64,000 bases of DNA from Pannonibacter carbonis (GTDB taxonomy: Bacteria; Pseudomonadota; Alphaproteobacteria; Rhizobiales; Stappiaceae), in assembly GCF_003012935.1 (NCBI RefSeq), contig NZ_PUDR01000003.1:248001-312000 (forward strand), in the 5' to 3' direction. Made by a program: the position numbers and the translations under genes. This document shows positions 9,758-18,694 of the stretch, one piece after another (the stretch's first letter is position 1; every line of letters starts with the position of its first letter). The notes under the pieces are model-generated. The model had not been told where the DNA came from, made no database searches, and was given only the letters and a program-made list of their open reading frames with translations.

Positions 9758-11364
9758 TACGCGTTCTCCGTGTTGAGTAGCCGCGCCGGCGTCAGGGCAA
9801 GGATCTTGATGTCGAACAGGATCGACCAGTTCTCGATGTAGTAGAGGTCGAACTCGACGCGCTTCTGGATCTTTTCCTGCGTGTCGACTTCGCCGCGCCA
9901 GCCGTTGATCTGGGCCCAGCCCGTGACACCCGGCTTCACCTTGTGCCGGGCGAAATAGCCGTAGACGACCTCATCCCAGGTCTGGTCATTGGTGTGGGCG
10001 TTGACGGCATGGGGGCGCGGGCCGACGAGCGACAAGGTGCCGGCAAGCACGTTGAAGAGCTGCGGCAGTTCATCGATGGAGGTGCGGCGGATGAAACGGC
10101 CGACCTTGGTCACGCGCGGGTCGCCCTTGGTGACGACCTTTTTCGCCGCCGGATCCGCCATGTCAGCGAACATCGAGCGGAACTTCAGCACGTCGATGAT
10201 CTCGTTGTTGAAGCCGTAGCGCTTCTGACGGAACAGCACCGGCCCCTTGCTGTCGAGCTTGATGGCAATGGCCGTGGCCAGCATCACCGGCGCAAGCGCA
10301 ACGATGGCAAGACTTGCCACCACCACGTCGAACACGCGCTTGGCGACCATGTCCCAGTCGGTGATCGGCTTTTCGACCACGTCGACGAAGGGAACCGTGC
10401 CGATGAAGGATGAGCCACGGGTGCGGAAGCGCATCTTGTCGGTGTGGGCGGACAGGCGGATGTCGATCGGCAGGACCCAGAGCTTGCGCAGCAACTCGAG
10501 GACGCGCTGCTCCGCTCTCAGCGGGATGCAGACGATCAGCATGTCGATGCGGGCGCGGCGAGCGAATTCCACCAGCGCATCGATGTTGCCGAGTTTCGGG
10601 TAGCCGGCGACAACGGCCGGCGAGCGGTCATTGGCGCGGTCGTCGAAGATGCCGCAGATTCGGATGTCGTTGTCTTTCTGCGATTCCAGTTCGTGAATGA
10701 GATCGGCCGCCGCCGTCCCGCCGCCAACGATGACGGCGCGGCGTTCCAGCCGGCCATTGGCCATCCAACGCCGCACCAGGCGCGACAGCAGGAACCGTTC
10801 GGTCAGAAGTGCCGCAAGACCGGCGGCATACCAGGTGCCGATGGCAGTCGCCGGCACATGGACGGTCAGGGGCGTGGTGGCGATGGCGATGGCGAACATC
10901 GCAAACACCAGCGTCCAGCCGCCGCCAATTCGCCCGGCCTGGGCCAGCCCGGCGCGCATCACCGGCACCTGATAGCAGTCAAAGGCATGGAAGAAGGCGA
11001 GCGCAGAGACGAGGGCCGCGCCAAGCAGCAGGAGCATCAGTCCCGGAGCGGCAAAGCCGGCCCCGGTGAGCGCGAGAACCGCAAGGCCGGAGAAAAGCAC
11101 AAGGGCGGCGTCGACCAGACGGACAACACCCTCCAGCACCGGTTGCGAGATGCCGTCGGAACGCAGGCTGTCGGCGATGCGCAAGGCATCGGCCGACATC
11201 ATCGGCTGGGTGATCTCGGGGCGATGCCCTGCGTCGCCCGAAGTGCTGCGGCGCAGTTCATCGGCCAGCCGTCTGCGCAGCGCCTCTGCGTCCTCGACGG
11301 ACGCATCGGGGGCTGTCGTCTCTGGCTGAGCGGGGAGGGGCTGGTCGGCTGGCATGGCGATCAT
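9754..11364 (-). CDS. Undecaprenyl-phosphate glucose phosphotransferase (exopolysaccharide initiation)
   Basis: A 536-aa membrane enzyme that transfers hexose-1-phosphate to undecaprenyl phosphate, starting the repeat unit at the inner membrane. The N-terminal half has four hydrophobic helices (residues about 75-185) and a Rossmann-like CoA_binding_3 domain beginning RRAVIVGGGTAAADLIHELE. A hydrophobic hairpin VVASLAIVALAPVMLATAIA leads into the bacterial sugar transferase domain: DSKGPVLFRQKRYGFNNE, LKFRSM, RRTSIDELPQLFNVL, LSLVGPRPHAV, KPGVTGWAQINGWRG. This arrangement matches WcaJ-type glucose transferases (TIGR03023). Its start and stop both overlap neighbours by 4 bp, showing tight coupling in the operon. 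Confidence 0.93.
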   Translation of the reverse strand: MIAMPADQPLPAQPETTAPDASVEDAEALRRRLADELRRSTSGDAGHRPEITQPMMSADALRIADSLRSDGISQPVLEGVVRLVDAALVLFSGLAVLALTGAGFAAPGLMLLLLGAALVSALAFFHAFDCYQVPVMRAGLAQAGRIGGGWTLVFAMFAIAIATTPLTVHVPATAIGTWYAAGLAALLTERFLLSRLVRRWMANGRLERRAVIVGGGTAAADLIHELESQKDNDIRICGIFDDRANDRSPAVVAGYPKLGNIDALVEFARRARIDMLIVCIPLRAEQRVLELLRKLWVLPIDIRLSAHTDKMRFRTRGSSFIGTVPFVDVVEKPITDWDMVAKRVFDVVVASLAIVALAPVMLATAIAIKLDSKGPVLFRQKRYGFNNEIIDVLKFRSMFADMADPAAKKVVTKGDPRVTKVGRFIRRTSIDELPQLFNVLAGTLSLVGPRPHAVNAHTNDQTWDEVVYGYFARHKVKPGVTGWAQINGWRGEVDTQEKIQKRVEFDLYYIENWSILFDIKILALTPARLLNTENAY

Positions 11365-12590
11365 GGTTTGCTCGGTCTGGCTAAAATGGACTTGGGCTCG
11401 GAATGCTTGGAAAGGACCGGGGCGGTGGCAGCACCTTCGAAAGGATGCGGCTCCTGCCCGCGCAGGTGATGATAGAGATCGGTGATGCGGCTTGACATGA
11501 CCGTTGCCGAAAAGCGGTCCGCCATGGCGTTGCGCAGGTCCCGGGCCAGCGCACGGGCCAGTTCCGGCGCATCCAGCATCTCAGCCATGGCGCTGGCCAG
11601 ACGATGGCTGTCGCCCGGCTCGACGAGACGCCCGGCATGCCGGCCGAAGACTTCCGGAATGCCGCCCACCCGTGTGGCTAAGAGCGGCACATCCGCTGCC
11701 ATGGCCTCCAGGACGATGTAGGGCATTGCCTCGGCCCGGGAGGGAACCACCAGCGCCCGGCCCATCTCGAAGGCCTTGCGTGCCGGCAAGGCGCCGAGGA
11801 AGGTGATCTGCTGCTCAAGACCAAGCTCTGCGATCATCCGCTCGTAGCGCGGGCGATCCGGACCTTCGCCAATGATATAGGCCGACACGGGCGCGGCACG
11901 GCGCAGGCCGAGATTGTAGATTGCCTCGATGAAGAGATCGGGTCCCTTCAGGTCCCGCAGCATGCCGACATAGATGAAATCGCGGGCGTCCGGGCCGGGC
12001 CGAACGGGATCGTACTCGGCATCGTTCAGGCCATTGTAGATCACCCGGACGGGCCCCTGCGGCGGCATAACCTTGGTTTCGTAGGCCGCACGCTCGTAGT
12101 CGGATACGAACACCAGCCCGTCGGTCAGCCGCGCCTGCACCCGTTCCAGCAGATGATAGACACGCCCCTCGAAGCGGTTCGGATCATAATGCAGGCTGCC
12201 GCCATGCGGGCAATAGACGCGAGCGACATCCTGGCCCTGCAAGCGCAGCAGGGTGCCGATTACGCGCACGTAAGCGCCGCCCTTGGCGCCGTGGCCGTGC
12301 AGGACGTCCGGCCGAAGCGCCTTGACGTTGCGATAAAGGGTCAGCCCGCCGGTGAGGTCCTGGATTGTCAGGTGGCGCTGGATGGCAAAGCGGGTGATGC
12401 CGAGCGCCAGATGCGGGCGCATCCGTTCAAGGATCGCCACGTCGAAATCGGAGCCGGTCGTGGAATCACAGACGACGCCAACGGAGTGGCCGGCTTTCGC
12501 CTGGGCAATCGCCAGATCGTGGATATGACGGATCGTTCCTCCCACGGGCGAGCGCACGCAGTGGATGATCCGCAAAGGGTGCGGACTCAT
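11361..12590 (-). CDS. Glycosyltransferase family 4 protein
   Basis: A 409-aa cytosolic GT-B enzyme that adds a sugar to the lipid-linked repeat unit. Domain one begins LRIIHCVRSPVGGTIRHIHD and contains LHGHGAKGGAYVRV; domain two has FIYVGMLRDLKGPDLFIEAI, IIGEGPDRPRYERM and the donor-binding E-x7-E in SRAEAMPYIVLEAMAADVPL, followed by TRVGGIPEVF. ATG 12590 is preceded by GGGAG at good spacing. The sugar specificity cannot be read from sequence. It is the first gene of the three-gene unit with the initiating transferase and the polymerase. Confidence 0.92.
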   Translation of the reverse strand: MSPHPLRIIHCVRSPVGGTIRHIHDLAIAQAKAGHSVGVVCDSTTGSDFDVAILERMRPHLALGITRFAIQRHLTIQDLTGGLTLYRNVKALRPDVLHGHGAKGGAYVRVIGTLLRLQGQDVARVYCPHGGSLHYDPNRFEGRVYHLLERVQARLTDGLVFVSDYERAAYETKVMPPQGPVRVIYNGLNDAEYDPVRPGPDARDFIYVGMLRDLKGPDLFIEAIYNLGLRRAAPVSAYIIGEGPDRPRYERMIAELGLEQQITFLGALPARKAFEMGRALVVPSRAEAMPYIVLEAMAADVPLLATRVGGIPEVFGRHAGRLVEPGDSHRLASAMAEMLDAPELARALARDLRNAMADRFSATVMSSRITDLYHHLRGQEPHPFEGAATAPVLSKHSEPKSILARPSKP

Positions 12591-12695
12591 GACAAAACTC
12601 CCTGTCAGTCGCCCGGGCTTCTTTTTCGAGCCTGTGGCGCCAACAGGGAAAACCCTAGCAGGGGAGGATGAGTCCCCGGTTAATCCGGACGGGGA

Positions 12696-13256
12696 TCAGA
12701 ACAACCGCTCGCGGATGTAGATGGTATCGCCCGGGCGGACAGGGTCCGTAATGGGGACACGCCCGTTCAGAATTTCACCGTTGATCTGGCGGGTGATGTC
12801 CGCGCCTGCCTGTTCAGCGCGCGGCGAGAAGCCGCCGGCGGTGGCAATGGCGTTCTGGACGGTCATGCCGGCGACATAGGGGTACTGGCCCGCGGCCTGG
12901 ACTTCGCCCATGACGAAGATCGGGCGGTATTGGTCCACCTCGACCGACACATCAGGATCGCGCAGGTAGCCCTTGCGCAGGGCGACGGCGATGGCCCCGG
13001 CCAGTTCTTGCTGGGTGCGGCCGCGCGCGGCCACGTTGCCGACCAGAGGCATCGAAATATAACCCGCCTGATCAACCACATAGCTGTTGCTGAGATCCGG
13101 CTGGCCAAACACGATCACCCGAAGCCGGTCGCTGGAGTCAAGCCGGTACGGCTGGGTCAGGACCTCATGGAAGGCCGTAGGCGGACGCTTGTATCCGCTG
13201 CATCCGGCAAGCGCGAGCGCGATGGCAAGAAAGACAAGCGGGCGGGCAAGCATCAT
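12696..13256 (-). CDS. Polysaccharide export outer-membrane lipoprotein (Wza-like, short form)
   Basis: A 186-aa lipoprotein with signal peptide MMLARPLVFLAIALALAGC (lipobox LALAGC). The Poly_export domain (YRLDSSDRLRVIVFGQPDLS, GYISMPLVGNVAARGRTQQE) is followed by one SLBB-type domain (IFVMGEVQAAGQYPYVAGMT, NAIATAGGFSPRA). It lacks the C-terminal transmembrane helix region of full-length Wza, as is usual for the short OPX proteins of rhizobia. It is predicted to form the periplasmic and outer-membrane exit for the polymer made by the adjacent genes. Two adjacent ATGs exist (13256 and 13253); AGGAG is better spaced to the second. Confidence 0.92.
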   Translation of the reverse strand: MMLARPLVFLAIALALAGCSGYKRPPTAFHEVLTQPYRLDSSDRLRVIVFGQPDLSNSYVVDQAGYISMPLVGNVAARGRTQQELAGAIAVALRKGYLRDPDVSVEVDQYRPIFVMGEVQAAGQYPYVAGMTVQNAIATAGGFSPRAEQAGADITRQINGEILNGRVPITDPVRPGDTIYIRERLF

Positions 13257-13449
13257 CTACTCCTGAACTGGCTGGCCCTAAGCTCGCAAATCATGGTTAA
13301 TACGGGGTGAATGTTGTTTCAGGGTATTTTGTGCGGTTAATTTCATATTAATAAAGATTAATTTTCGAAATCCTGCATCGCTACCGAGCTTAATGTTTCC
13401 CTTACCATGTTTGCGCATAGTTTGGCGGAAGCCTCTCGGAGTTGGTGTG
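13257..13449. promoter_or_regulatory. AT-rich divergent promoter region of the exopolysaccharide locus
   Basis: 193 bp separate the divergent export lipoprotein and copolymerase genes. The interval 13300-13375 is markedly AT-rich for this genome (TTAATTTCATATTAATAAAG is typical) and is the natural place for divergent promoters and regulator binding. No known operator is identifiable by eye. Confidence 0.55.
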
Positions 13450-15870
13450 ATGAGTTCTAGGCACGACATCTATGAGCCGCAGGATATGGCCCTGGACCTT
13501 GCCGCCCTTATGCGTGCGCTTGCGCGGGCGCAACGCTGGCTGTTGCCGCTCGTTGTTGCGGTGGCGGTCAGCGTTTTTGTCGGCCTGCAGTTCGTGCCGG
13601 AGAAATATACCGGCGAAGCCAAGGTGCTGATCGAAAGCAGTGATGCTCTTGATCCTGGCGTTTCGCGCGGCCCGGAAAACATCCGCGCGCTGCTGGACGG
13701 GGAGGGGATTACCAGCCAGGTCCAGCTGCTCAACTCTGTCGATCTCGCGCGCCGCGTGGCCCAGCGACTTGATCTCGTCTCCGTTCCGGAATTCAAGGCA
13801 TCAGGCTCGGTCGGGATTTTGCAACAGGCGTTGGCCCTGCTTGGCCTGTCGTCCGACCCCTCGCGGGTGTCGCCGGAAGAACGTGTGCTGAAACACTATT
13901 TCCGCAATCTGGATGTCTACCGCCTCGAAGGCTCCCGTGTCATAGCCGTCGAATACAAATCTGGGAGCCCGGAACTGGCGGCCCAGGTCGCAAACACCGT
14001 TGTCGACGAATATATCCAGATGCAGTCGCTTGCCAAGCGCAAGGGCCAGGAGGCTGCAGCCAGCGCGCTGGAGCCCCAGATTGCACGGCTCAGCCGGGAA
14101 GTTCAGGTCGCCCGTAAGGCCGTCGAGGATTTTCGCGCCAGGGCTGACCTTTTGACCGGTACCGACAATCGCACCTTGAACCAGATGCAGCTGTCGGAAA
14201 TCAGCTCCGAGCAGTCTTCGGCGCAGGCGGCCGCGGCAGAGGCCGACGCCAAGGCGCGACAGCTGCGCCAGTTGCTGTCCTCCGGCGGATCGCTGGAAAG
14301 CGCCAGCGAAGTGCTCAACTCCTCGCTGATCCAGCGCCTTCGCGAGCGGCAGGTGGAATTGCAGTCGCGCATCGCAGAGCTGTCCACCACGTTGTTGCCG
14401 GGCCACCCGCAGCTGAAGGCGTTGTCATCGCAACTGGCCGACTATGATCAGCAGTTGCGCAGCGAAGCCCGCAAGATCCTGGGTGGACTTGAAAACGATG
14501 CACTTGTCGCCAAACAGCAGGCAGCAGCGTTGGCCTTGCGCGTCGATGAGCTGAAGGAAGCAGCTGCGCGGTCCAACTCCGATCAGGTGCGCCTGCGCGA
14601 GCTTGAGCGGGAGGCGGATGCCAAGGCGGCGCAGCTGGATGGTCTGATTGCCAGCTATCGCAATACCGACACGAGCCTCAACGCAGACACTCTTCCCGCA
14701 GACGCCCGCGTGATTTCACGCGCGGGCGTGCCGATCGAGCCTTCATCCCCCAAGGTGCTGGTGTTCACCATAGCGGCCACACTCGCGACCTTCGTGCTTG
14801 GTTGCACCTTTGTTGTCATGCGTGAGTTCTTGAGCGGTGATGCGCTAAGCCCGATGCAGCCCGCCGAAAGCTATGCCGCCCCGGTTGAGGTTGCCCGCCC
14901 ATTGGTTCTCGACGAGGACCGTGATGTGGCGGCGCGGCTTGCGCCGGAGGAGGCCCCACTTGCGGGCGATGGCGAGGATGAGGACGAGGTTGACGAAGCA
15001 TATGACGAGGCACCGCGAAAATCTGCCGCAGGTTTCGACGCGCCCGCCCGCCCATCTCAGCCCGCAAGCCGCGACGCTGTCCGCGAGACACGCCATTCGG
15101 CGCCGGACATCGAGGACATCGAGCCGGCTCCGGCTCCATCCCTGCGCGAGGAACGCAGCATCCGCCGTGCGCTGGATCAGGCAGCCCGCCGGATTGAGCG
15201 GCTTAGCGAAAGCGTGGCCATGCCCGATCTGCTGCGCGCTGCAACCGAGCCGAAGCCTGAGCCTGCCGCCAAGTCAGCGCCCGCCAAGGCCGCTGCAGCT
15301 GAAGACACGCGCGGTGCCAGGACGTCCGTCCGCGAGCCCGCGCGCCCGGCGACAGCTCCGCGCCGCACGGTGATTGTCAGCGCGGCCGAGCCGGATCTGT
15401 CGCATCAGCTCGCCTTCGACATGGCACGCCAGTCGGCGGACGACGGCGAGATGTCCCTGTTGATGGAAGTGTTCCCGGACAGCGATGATCCGGCAGCTGC
15501 CGCCGGCTTCTCGGATCTTGTCGCGGCGGATGCGTCGTTCTCGTCAGTCATCTACCGCGATGCCGGCTCGCGGGCGCACATCATCGAGGCCGGTCGTCTG
15601 CCGCTGGCCAATGCCGATGTCGATCCGCGCCGCTTTGCGTTGGTGCTGGATGCAATCGACGCGACCTATGACCGGATCGTCATTGACCTCGGCCGTTACC
15701 GCGCTTCTGCAGCCGCAGCCGAGGTGCTGGCCTATGCGGATGAGGTGATCGTTGCCAGCCGCAGCGGCGTGGCAGCGGTGCGTCTTGCCGAAGTGCTGGA
15801 CCTGATCTCGGAACTGACGGAGGCCGATGTCATCGTCCGCCGCGTGGGTGGAACCTCGAAGGCGGCCTGA
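13450..15870 (+). CDS. Wzz/GumC-type polysaccharide copolymerase with a degenerate tyrosine-kinase domain
   Basis: An 806-aa inner-membrane protein controlling polymer length and export. TM1 is at residues about 31-47 (WLLPLVVAVAVSVFVGL), followed by the Wzz domain, a long periplasmic coiled-coil region (to about 430) and TM2 about 437-458. A cytoplasmic acidic, proline/alanine-rich linker (459-637) leads to a C-terminal region that aligns with bacterial tyrosine kinases but has lost their chemistry. VIVSAAEPDLSHQLAFDMAR stands where the P-loop GEGKST should be, SLLMEVFPDSD where Walker A' LLIDAD should be, while YDRIVIDLGRY keeps the Walker B frame. There is no C-terminal tyrosine cluster. 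ATG 13450 follows GGAG; an upstream in-frame start at 13393 is weaker. Confidence 0.9.
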   Translation: MSSRHDIYEPQDMALDLAALMRALARAQRWLLPLVVAVAVSVFVGLQFVPEKYTGEAKVLIESSDALDPGVSRGPENIRALLDGEGITSQVQLLNSVDLARRVAQRLDLVSVPEFKASGSVGILQQALALLGLSSDPSRVSPEERVLKHYFRNLDVYRLEGSRVIAVEYKSGSPELAAQVANTVVDEYIQMQSLAKRKGQEAAASALEPQIARLSREVQVARKAVEDFRARADLLTGTDNRTLNQMQLSEISSEQSSAQAAAAEADAKARQLRQLLSSGGSLESASEVLNSSLIQRLRERQVELQSRIAELSTTLLPGHPQLKALSSQLADYDQQLRSEARKILGGLENDALVAKQQAAALALRVDELKEAAARSNSDQVRLRELEREADAKAAQLDGLIASYRNTDTSLNADTLPADARVISRAGVPIEPSSPKVLVFTIAATLATFVLGCTFVVMREFLSGDALSPMQPAESYAAPVEVARPLVLDEDRDVAARLAPEEAPLAGDGEDEDEVDEAYDEAPRKSAAGFDAPARPSQPASRDAVRETRHSAPDIEDIEPAPAPSLREERSIRRALDQAARRIERLSESVAMPDLLRAATEPKPEPAAKSAPAKAAAAEDTRGARTSVREPARPATAPRRTVIVSAAEPDLSHQLAFDMARQSADDGEMSLLMEVFPDSDDPAAAAGFSDLVAADASFSSVIYRDAGSRAHIIEAGRLPLANADVDPRRFALVLDAIDATYDRIVIDLGRYRASAAAAEVLAYADEVIVASRSGVAAVRLAEVLDLISELTEADVIVRRVGGTSKAA

Positions 15871-15899
15871 CGGCATCTGAAGATGATTTCTGGAATGCC

Positions 15900-15931
15900 A
15901 AAGGCCTCGCCGGTTCCCTGCGGGGCCTTTT
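15900..15931. terminator. Probable bidirectional terminator
   Basis: AAAGGCCTCGC and GCGGGGCCTTT form an 11-bp stem with one T-G wobble between the convergent copolymerase and acyltransferase genes. The T-tract is short (TTTT). Confidence 0.65.
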
Positions 15932-15938
15932 GCATTCC

Positions 15939-17123
15939 TCAGCCTTCGCTGCGGGCAGCCCATTTGCGCAGGCGCCGATACAGCGGCCAGAGGTGCCGCG
16001 ATGCCCGAACGCGGCGCTTGAGCGCTGACAGAAACGTTGCCGACTGCAGCGCAAGATGTCCGCGGGCTGATCTGGCAAAGCCGATATCAATGAGCGGCTC
16101 CGGGTCGGTCCAGGCGTGCTTGTAGCGCTCGTCGCCGAGGCCAAGATCAAGCAGCGTCAGGTTCGGATCCTCGGCGGCCCGGCGGATCAGCAGGGTCAGC
16201 AGCTGGACGCCGGGGCTGAAGGGGAGGCTGTCATCCTGCGCAATGCTGTTGGCATAGCAGCAGAGCCGGTTACCAGACCGGCCGGTGATGTAGGTCGCCC
16301 GGATCACGCCCGCGACCTCCAGACCCACGATCTGCAGAACCGGGGGACGCGCTCCGGTCCCACAGAGTGCGGCAATGAGGGCGGCATTCAGTCCCGCATC
16401 GGCAAAGACATTCGGAATGCCGCTCGTTCTGGCGCGCGCGTCGCGCTGCGCGGTGAAGACATCCAGAAGCGCCCGGATTTCGTCTGGCGAAACTGGCTCC
16501 ACCAGCGACACGGGGCCGAGGCGCGCGAGGCCCTTGGCCTTCTTGTCCAGCTTGCGCCGGGCATCGCGGTCATGGCGGCTGCGCAGCAATGCCTCGTAGG
16601 GCTGATCCAGCGGCCCGACATGCACGGCACTGACACTTGGGCGATGTGGGAGTCCGGCAAGCGGATGCGGCACGCCGTCCAGCATCGCTGGCACATTCAC
16701 CAGCCGCACCTGATCGGCCCCGGCGGTTCTTGCCACCTCGTTCAGTGCGCCCGTCACGGCTTGCGCGGGCAAGGCATTTAGGGAATCAGGGCACCACAAG
16801 CCTGGCATCTGGTTGCCATTTGCCGCCCCAAGCCATTCCAGCGTCACGCCAAGCGGGCCGTCGACCCGCGCCAGCGGCCACAGGAAGACAGGGGTCGTAT
16901 CCCGCATTCCGATCACGATCAACGGCCGGTGTCCGAGCCGGTTGCCGACATGTGCATACCAGGGAATGAGCCAGTCATGCGCCTGCGACAAGGCGGGCGT
17001 CGCTTGTCGCTCGAACGCAGTCCAGAGCGGTGTTGCCTCGGCGAGAGTTTCAAGGACGCGGAGCGTCAGGGGACTGTCTGATCCGGCAGGCGCTCTGCCG
17101 GGGCCGGTCAGGGGACCAGTCAT
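15939..17123 (-). CDS. GNAT-family acyltransferase (CelD/BcsL, FemAB-like)
   Basis: A cytosolic acyltransferase of about 394 aa in the Acetyltransf_6 (CelD) family, found in bacterial cellulose and exopolysaccharide loci. Visible features are the N-terminal domain with QAHDWLIPWYAHVG and VFLWPLARVDGPLGVTLEWL, the basic SRHDRDARRKLDKKAKGLAR helix, and the second GNAT fold ending LLTLLIRRAAEDPNLTLLDL. Start choice is uncertain: ATG 17123 is used, with ATG 17138 and TTG 17174 also in frame. It probably acylates a sugar of the adjacent polysaccharide. Upstream lies a perfect 12-bp inverted repeat. Confidence 0.85.
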   Translation of the reverse strand: MTGPLTGPGRAPAGSDSPLTLRVLETLAEATPLWTAFERQATPALSQAHDWLIPWYAHVGNRLGHRPLIVIGMRDTTPVFLWPLARVDGPLGVTLEWLGAANGNQMPGLWCPDSLNALPAQAVTGALNEVARTAGADQVRLVNVPAMLDGVPHPLAGLPHRPSVSAVHVGPLDQPYEALLRSRHDRDARRKLDKKAKGLARLGPVSLVEPVSPDEIRALLDVFTAQRDARARTSGIPNVFADAGLNAALIAALCGTGARPPVLQIVGLEVAGVIRATYITGRSGNRLCCYANSIAQDDSLPFSPGVQLLTLLIRRAAEDPNLTLLDLGLGDERYKHAWTDPEPLIDIGFARSARGHLALQSATFLSALKRRVRASRHLWPLYRRLRKWAARSEG

Positions 17124-17164
17124 CACTCCCTGTCCCATCCTTGGCCCTGCCTCTCGATCCCGCG

Positions 17165-17191
17165 ATTGTTGCAATGAAGCATTGCAACAAT
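17165..17191. promoter_or_regulatory. Perfect 12-bp inverted repeat in a divergent promoter
   Basis: ATTGTTGCAATG, spacer AAG, CATTGCAACAAT. It lies between the divergent acyltransferase and polysaccharide deacetylase genes, next to an A-rich stretch. The perfect symmetry and location suggest an operator; the cognate regulator is not known. Confidence 0.55.
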
Positions 17192-17236
17192 CTCTAAAAA
17201 AAGCGTACCTATGCCGGGTTTCAGGATCTTTGATGA

Positions 17237-18325
17237 ATGTCCATGGGTTGGAAGCGGCGGTTCTTTTCGGCAGGGTTCTGGGTGCTTCGGCATACCTGGC
17301 TCAGCCGCGCGCTCGCTCCATTGACCCAGGGTTGCGGCGTCATCTTTACGCTGCACAACGTCTGTCCGCAGCCATCGACCCCCTTCCAACCCAATGGACA
17401 TCTTGCCATCACGCCGGAGTTTCTTGGGCAGGTTGTGGATCTCCTGCGTCAGCGCGGCTACCGGATCGTCTCGCTGACCGAGGCGGTGGATCGCCTGTCG
17501 CTGGGCTATGGCAGTGAACGCTTCGCTGTCCTGACATTCGATGACGGCTACCGCGACAATCTCGAGCATGCCTACCCGGTGCTGAAAGCACTGGATGCGC
17601 CCTTAACGGTGTTTGTCACCTCGGGGCTGATCGACCGCACGTCGGAACTGTGGTGGGTGGCGCTGGAGCATCTGATCCGCGACCGCGACCGGCTGACGGC
17701 CTCGGTGGCGGGCGGGCAAACCGAACTGCCCTGCGGCACGGCGGAGGAGAAGGCCGCCTGTTTTGCCACCTTGCGTGAGGTTCTGATCCGCGAGACGGAC
17801 GAGCGGGCGCAGCGCAAGCTGATCCGCCAGCTGGCGCTTGGCAATGACCTGGATCTTCGTGCCATCGCCGACGAGATGATGCTGTCCTGGGCCGACCTTC
17901 GCCGGCTGGCAGCCGACCCGCTGGTGTCCATCGGCGCCCACACCCATGATCATTTTGCCCTGGCGCGCCTTAGTGAGGCTGAGGCGCGGCGCGATGTCCT
18001 CTTGGGTCTGGAGCGGATCGAGGCGGAACTGGGCCAGCGGCCGCGGGTCTTTGCCTATCCCTATGGGGACCTCGCCTCGGCCGGCGCACGGGAAGGGCGC
18101 ATGATCGCCGATCTCGGCTTCCAGGCAGCTGTCACCACCCAGCCGGGCGTGCTGTCCTCGGCCCACGCCCGCGACCTGATGCATCTGCCGCGCGTGTCGC
18201 TCAACGGCCATTTCCAGAGCCCGGCCTATGTGGAGGAATATCTGACCGGCGCGCCCTTCGCCCTGTTCCGGGCGGCCGCCAGTGTCAGCCGCGCGGCTTC
18301 CCGCCGCGTTCCATCCACCAGATGA
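17237..18325 (+). CDS. Polysaccharide deacetylase family protein (NodB-like)
   Basis: A 362-aa carbohydrate esterase family 4 protein. The NodB catalytic motif is present as VLTFDDGYRDN (residues about 96-106), with a metal-site-like IGAHTHDHFALARL near residue 235 and RVFAYPYGD downstream. The N-terminus (GVIFTLHNVCPQ) matches group members found in capsule loci. It has no clear signal peptide, so it may act on the cytoplasmic side or be membrane-associated through its hydrophobic start. With the acyltransferase opposite it, it may remove acyl groups from the polymer. The 3' end overlaps the convergent DUF2842 gene by 41 bp. Confidence 0.9.
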   Translation: MSMGWKRRFFSAGFWVLRHTWLSRALAPLTQGCGVIFTLHNVCPQPSTPFQPNGHLAITPEFLGQVVDLLRQRGYRIVSLTEAVDRLSLGYGSERFAVLTFDDGYRDNLEHAYPVLKALDAPLTVFVTSGLIDRTSELWWVALEHLIRDRDRLTASVAGGQTELPCGTAEEKAACFATLREVLIRETDERAQRKLIRQLALGNDLDLRAIADEMMLSWADLRRLAADPLVSIGAHTHDHFALARLSEAEARRDVLLGLERIEAELGQRPRVFAYPYGDLASAGAREGRMIADLGFQAAVTTQPGVLSSAHARDLMHLPRVSLNGHFQSPAYVEEYLTGAPFALFRAAASVSRAASRRVPSTR

Positions 18326-18521
18326 TCGCTCCCGCCGGAATGACCCAGGCCAGGCCGGCAATGGCGAAATAGACAAAGCGGGTGAGGTTGGACGACTGCT
18401 GCAGCGTCATGTCGCCGATCACCATGGCGGTGAGCGCATAGACGACGACGAAAACGACCAGAACGACCATGCCGATGAATTTGCGCAGCGAAGGCACCCG
18501 TGAACTCCCTGTCTGTGACAT
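18285..18521 (-). CDS. DUF2842 small membrane protein
   Basis: A 78-aa protein with two membrane helices, FIGMVVLVVFVVVYALTAMV and FVYFAIAGLAWVIPAGAIIW, ending in a basic WMERGGKPRG tail. This is the DUF2842 pattern known only from Alphaproteobacteria. It is often found close to heme A or cytochrome oxidase genes, and ctaA starts 173 bp away on the opposite strand. The gene end overlaps the deacetylase gene tail-to-tail. Function is unknown. Confidence 0.85.
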   Translation of the reverse strand: MSQTGSSRVPSLRKFIGMVVLVVFVVVYALTAMVIGDMTLQQSSNLTRFVYFAIAGLAWVIPAGAIIWWMERGGKPRG

Positions 18522-18694
18522 GCCTCCTAGGGCGGCAATGTCAGCGGTCTGACCAGCCGCAAGGCGGCGGGGCGGCGCAATGTCGCAATCCTGAAGGCCG
18601 ATTGAGACAGCCTGGCTGTGGCCGCGCCACTTGCCCCGCTGACTGGGGACCTATATCCCAAGCAGCCATACGTCAAATCCCGGACGCCAAGAAA

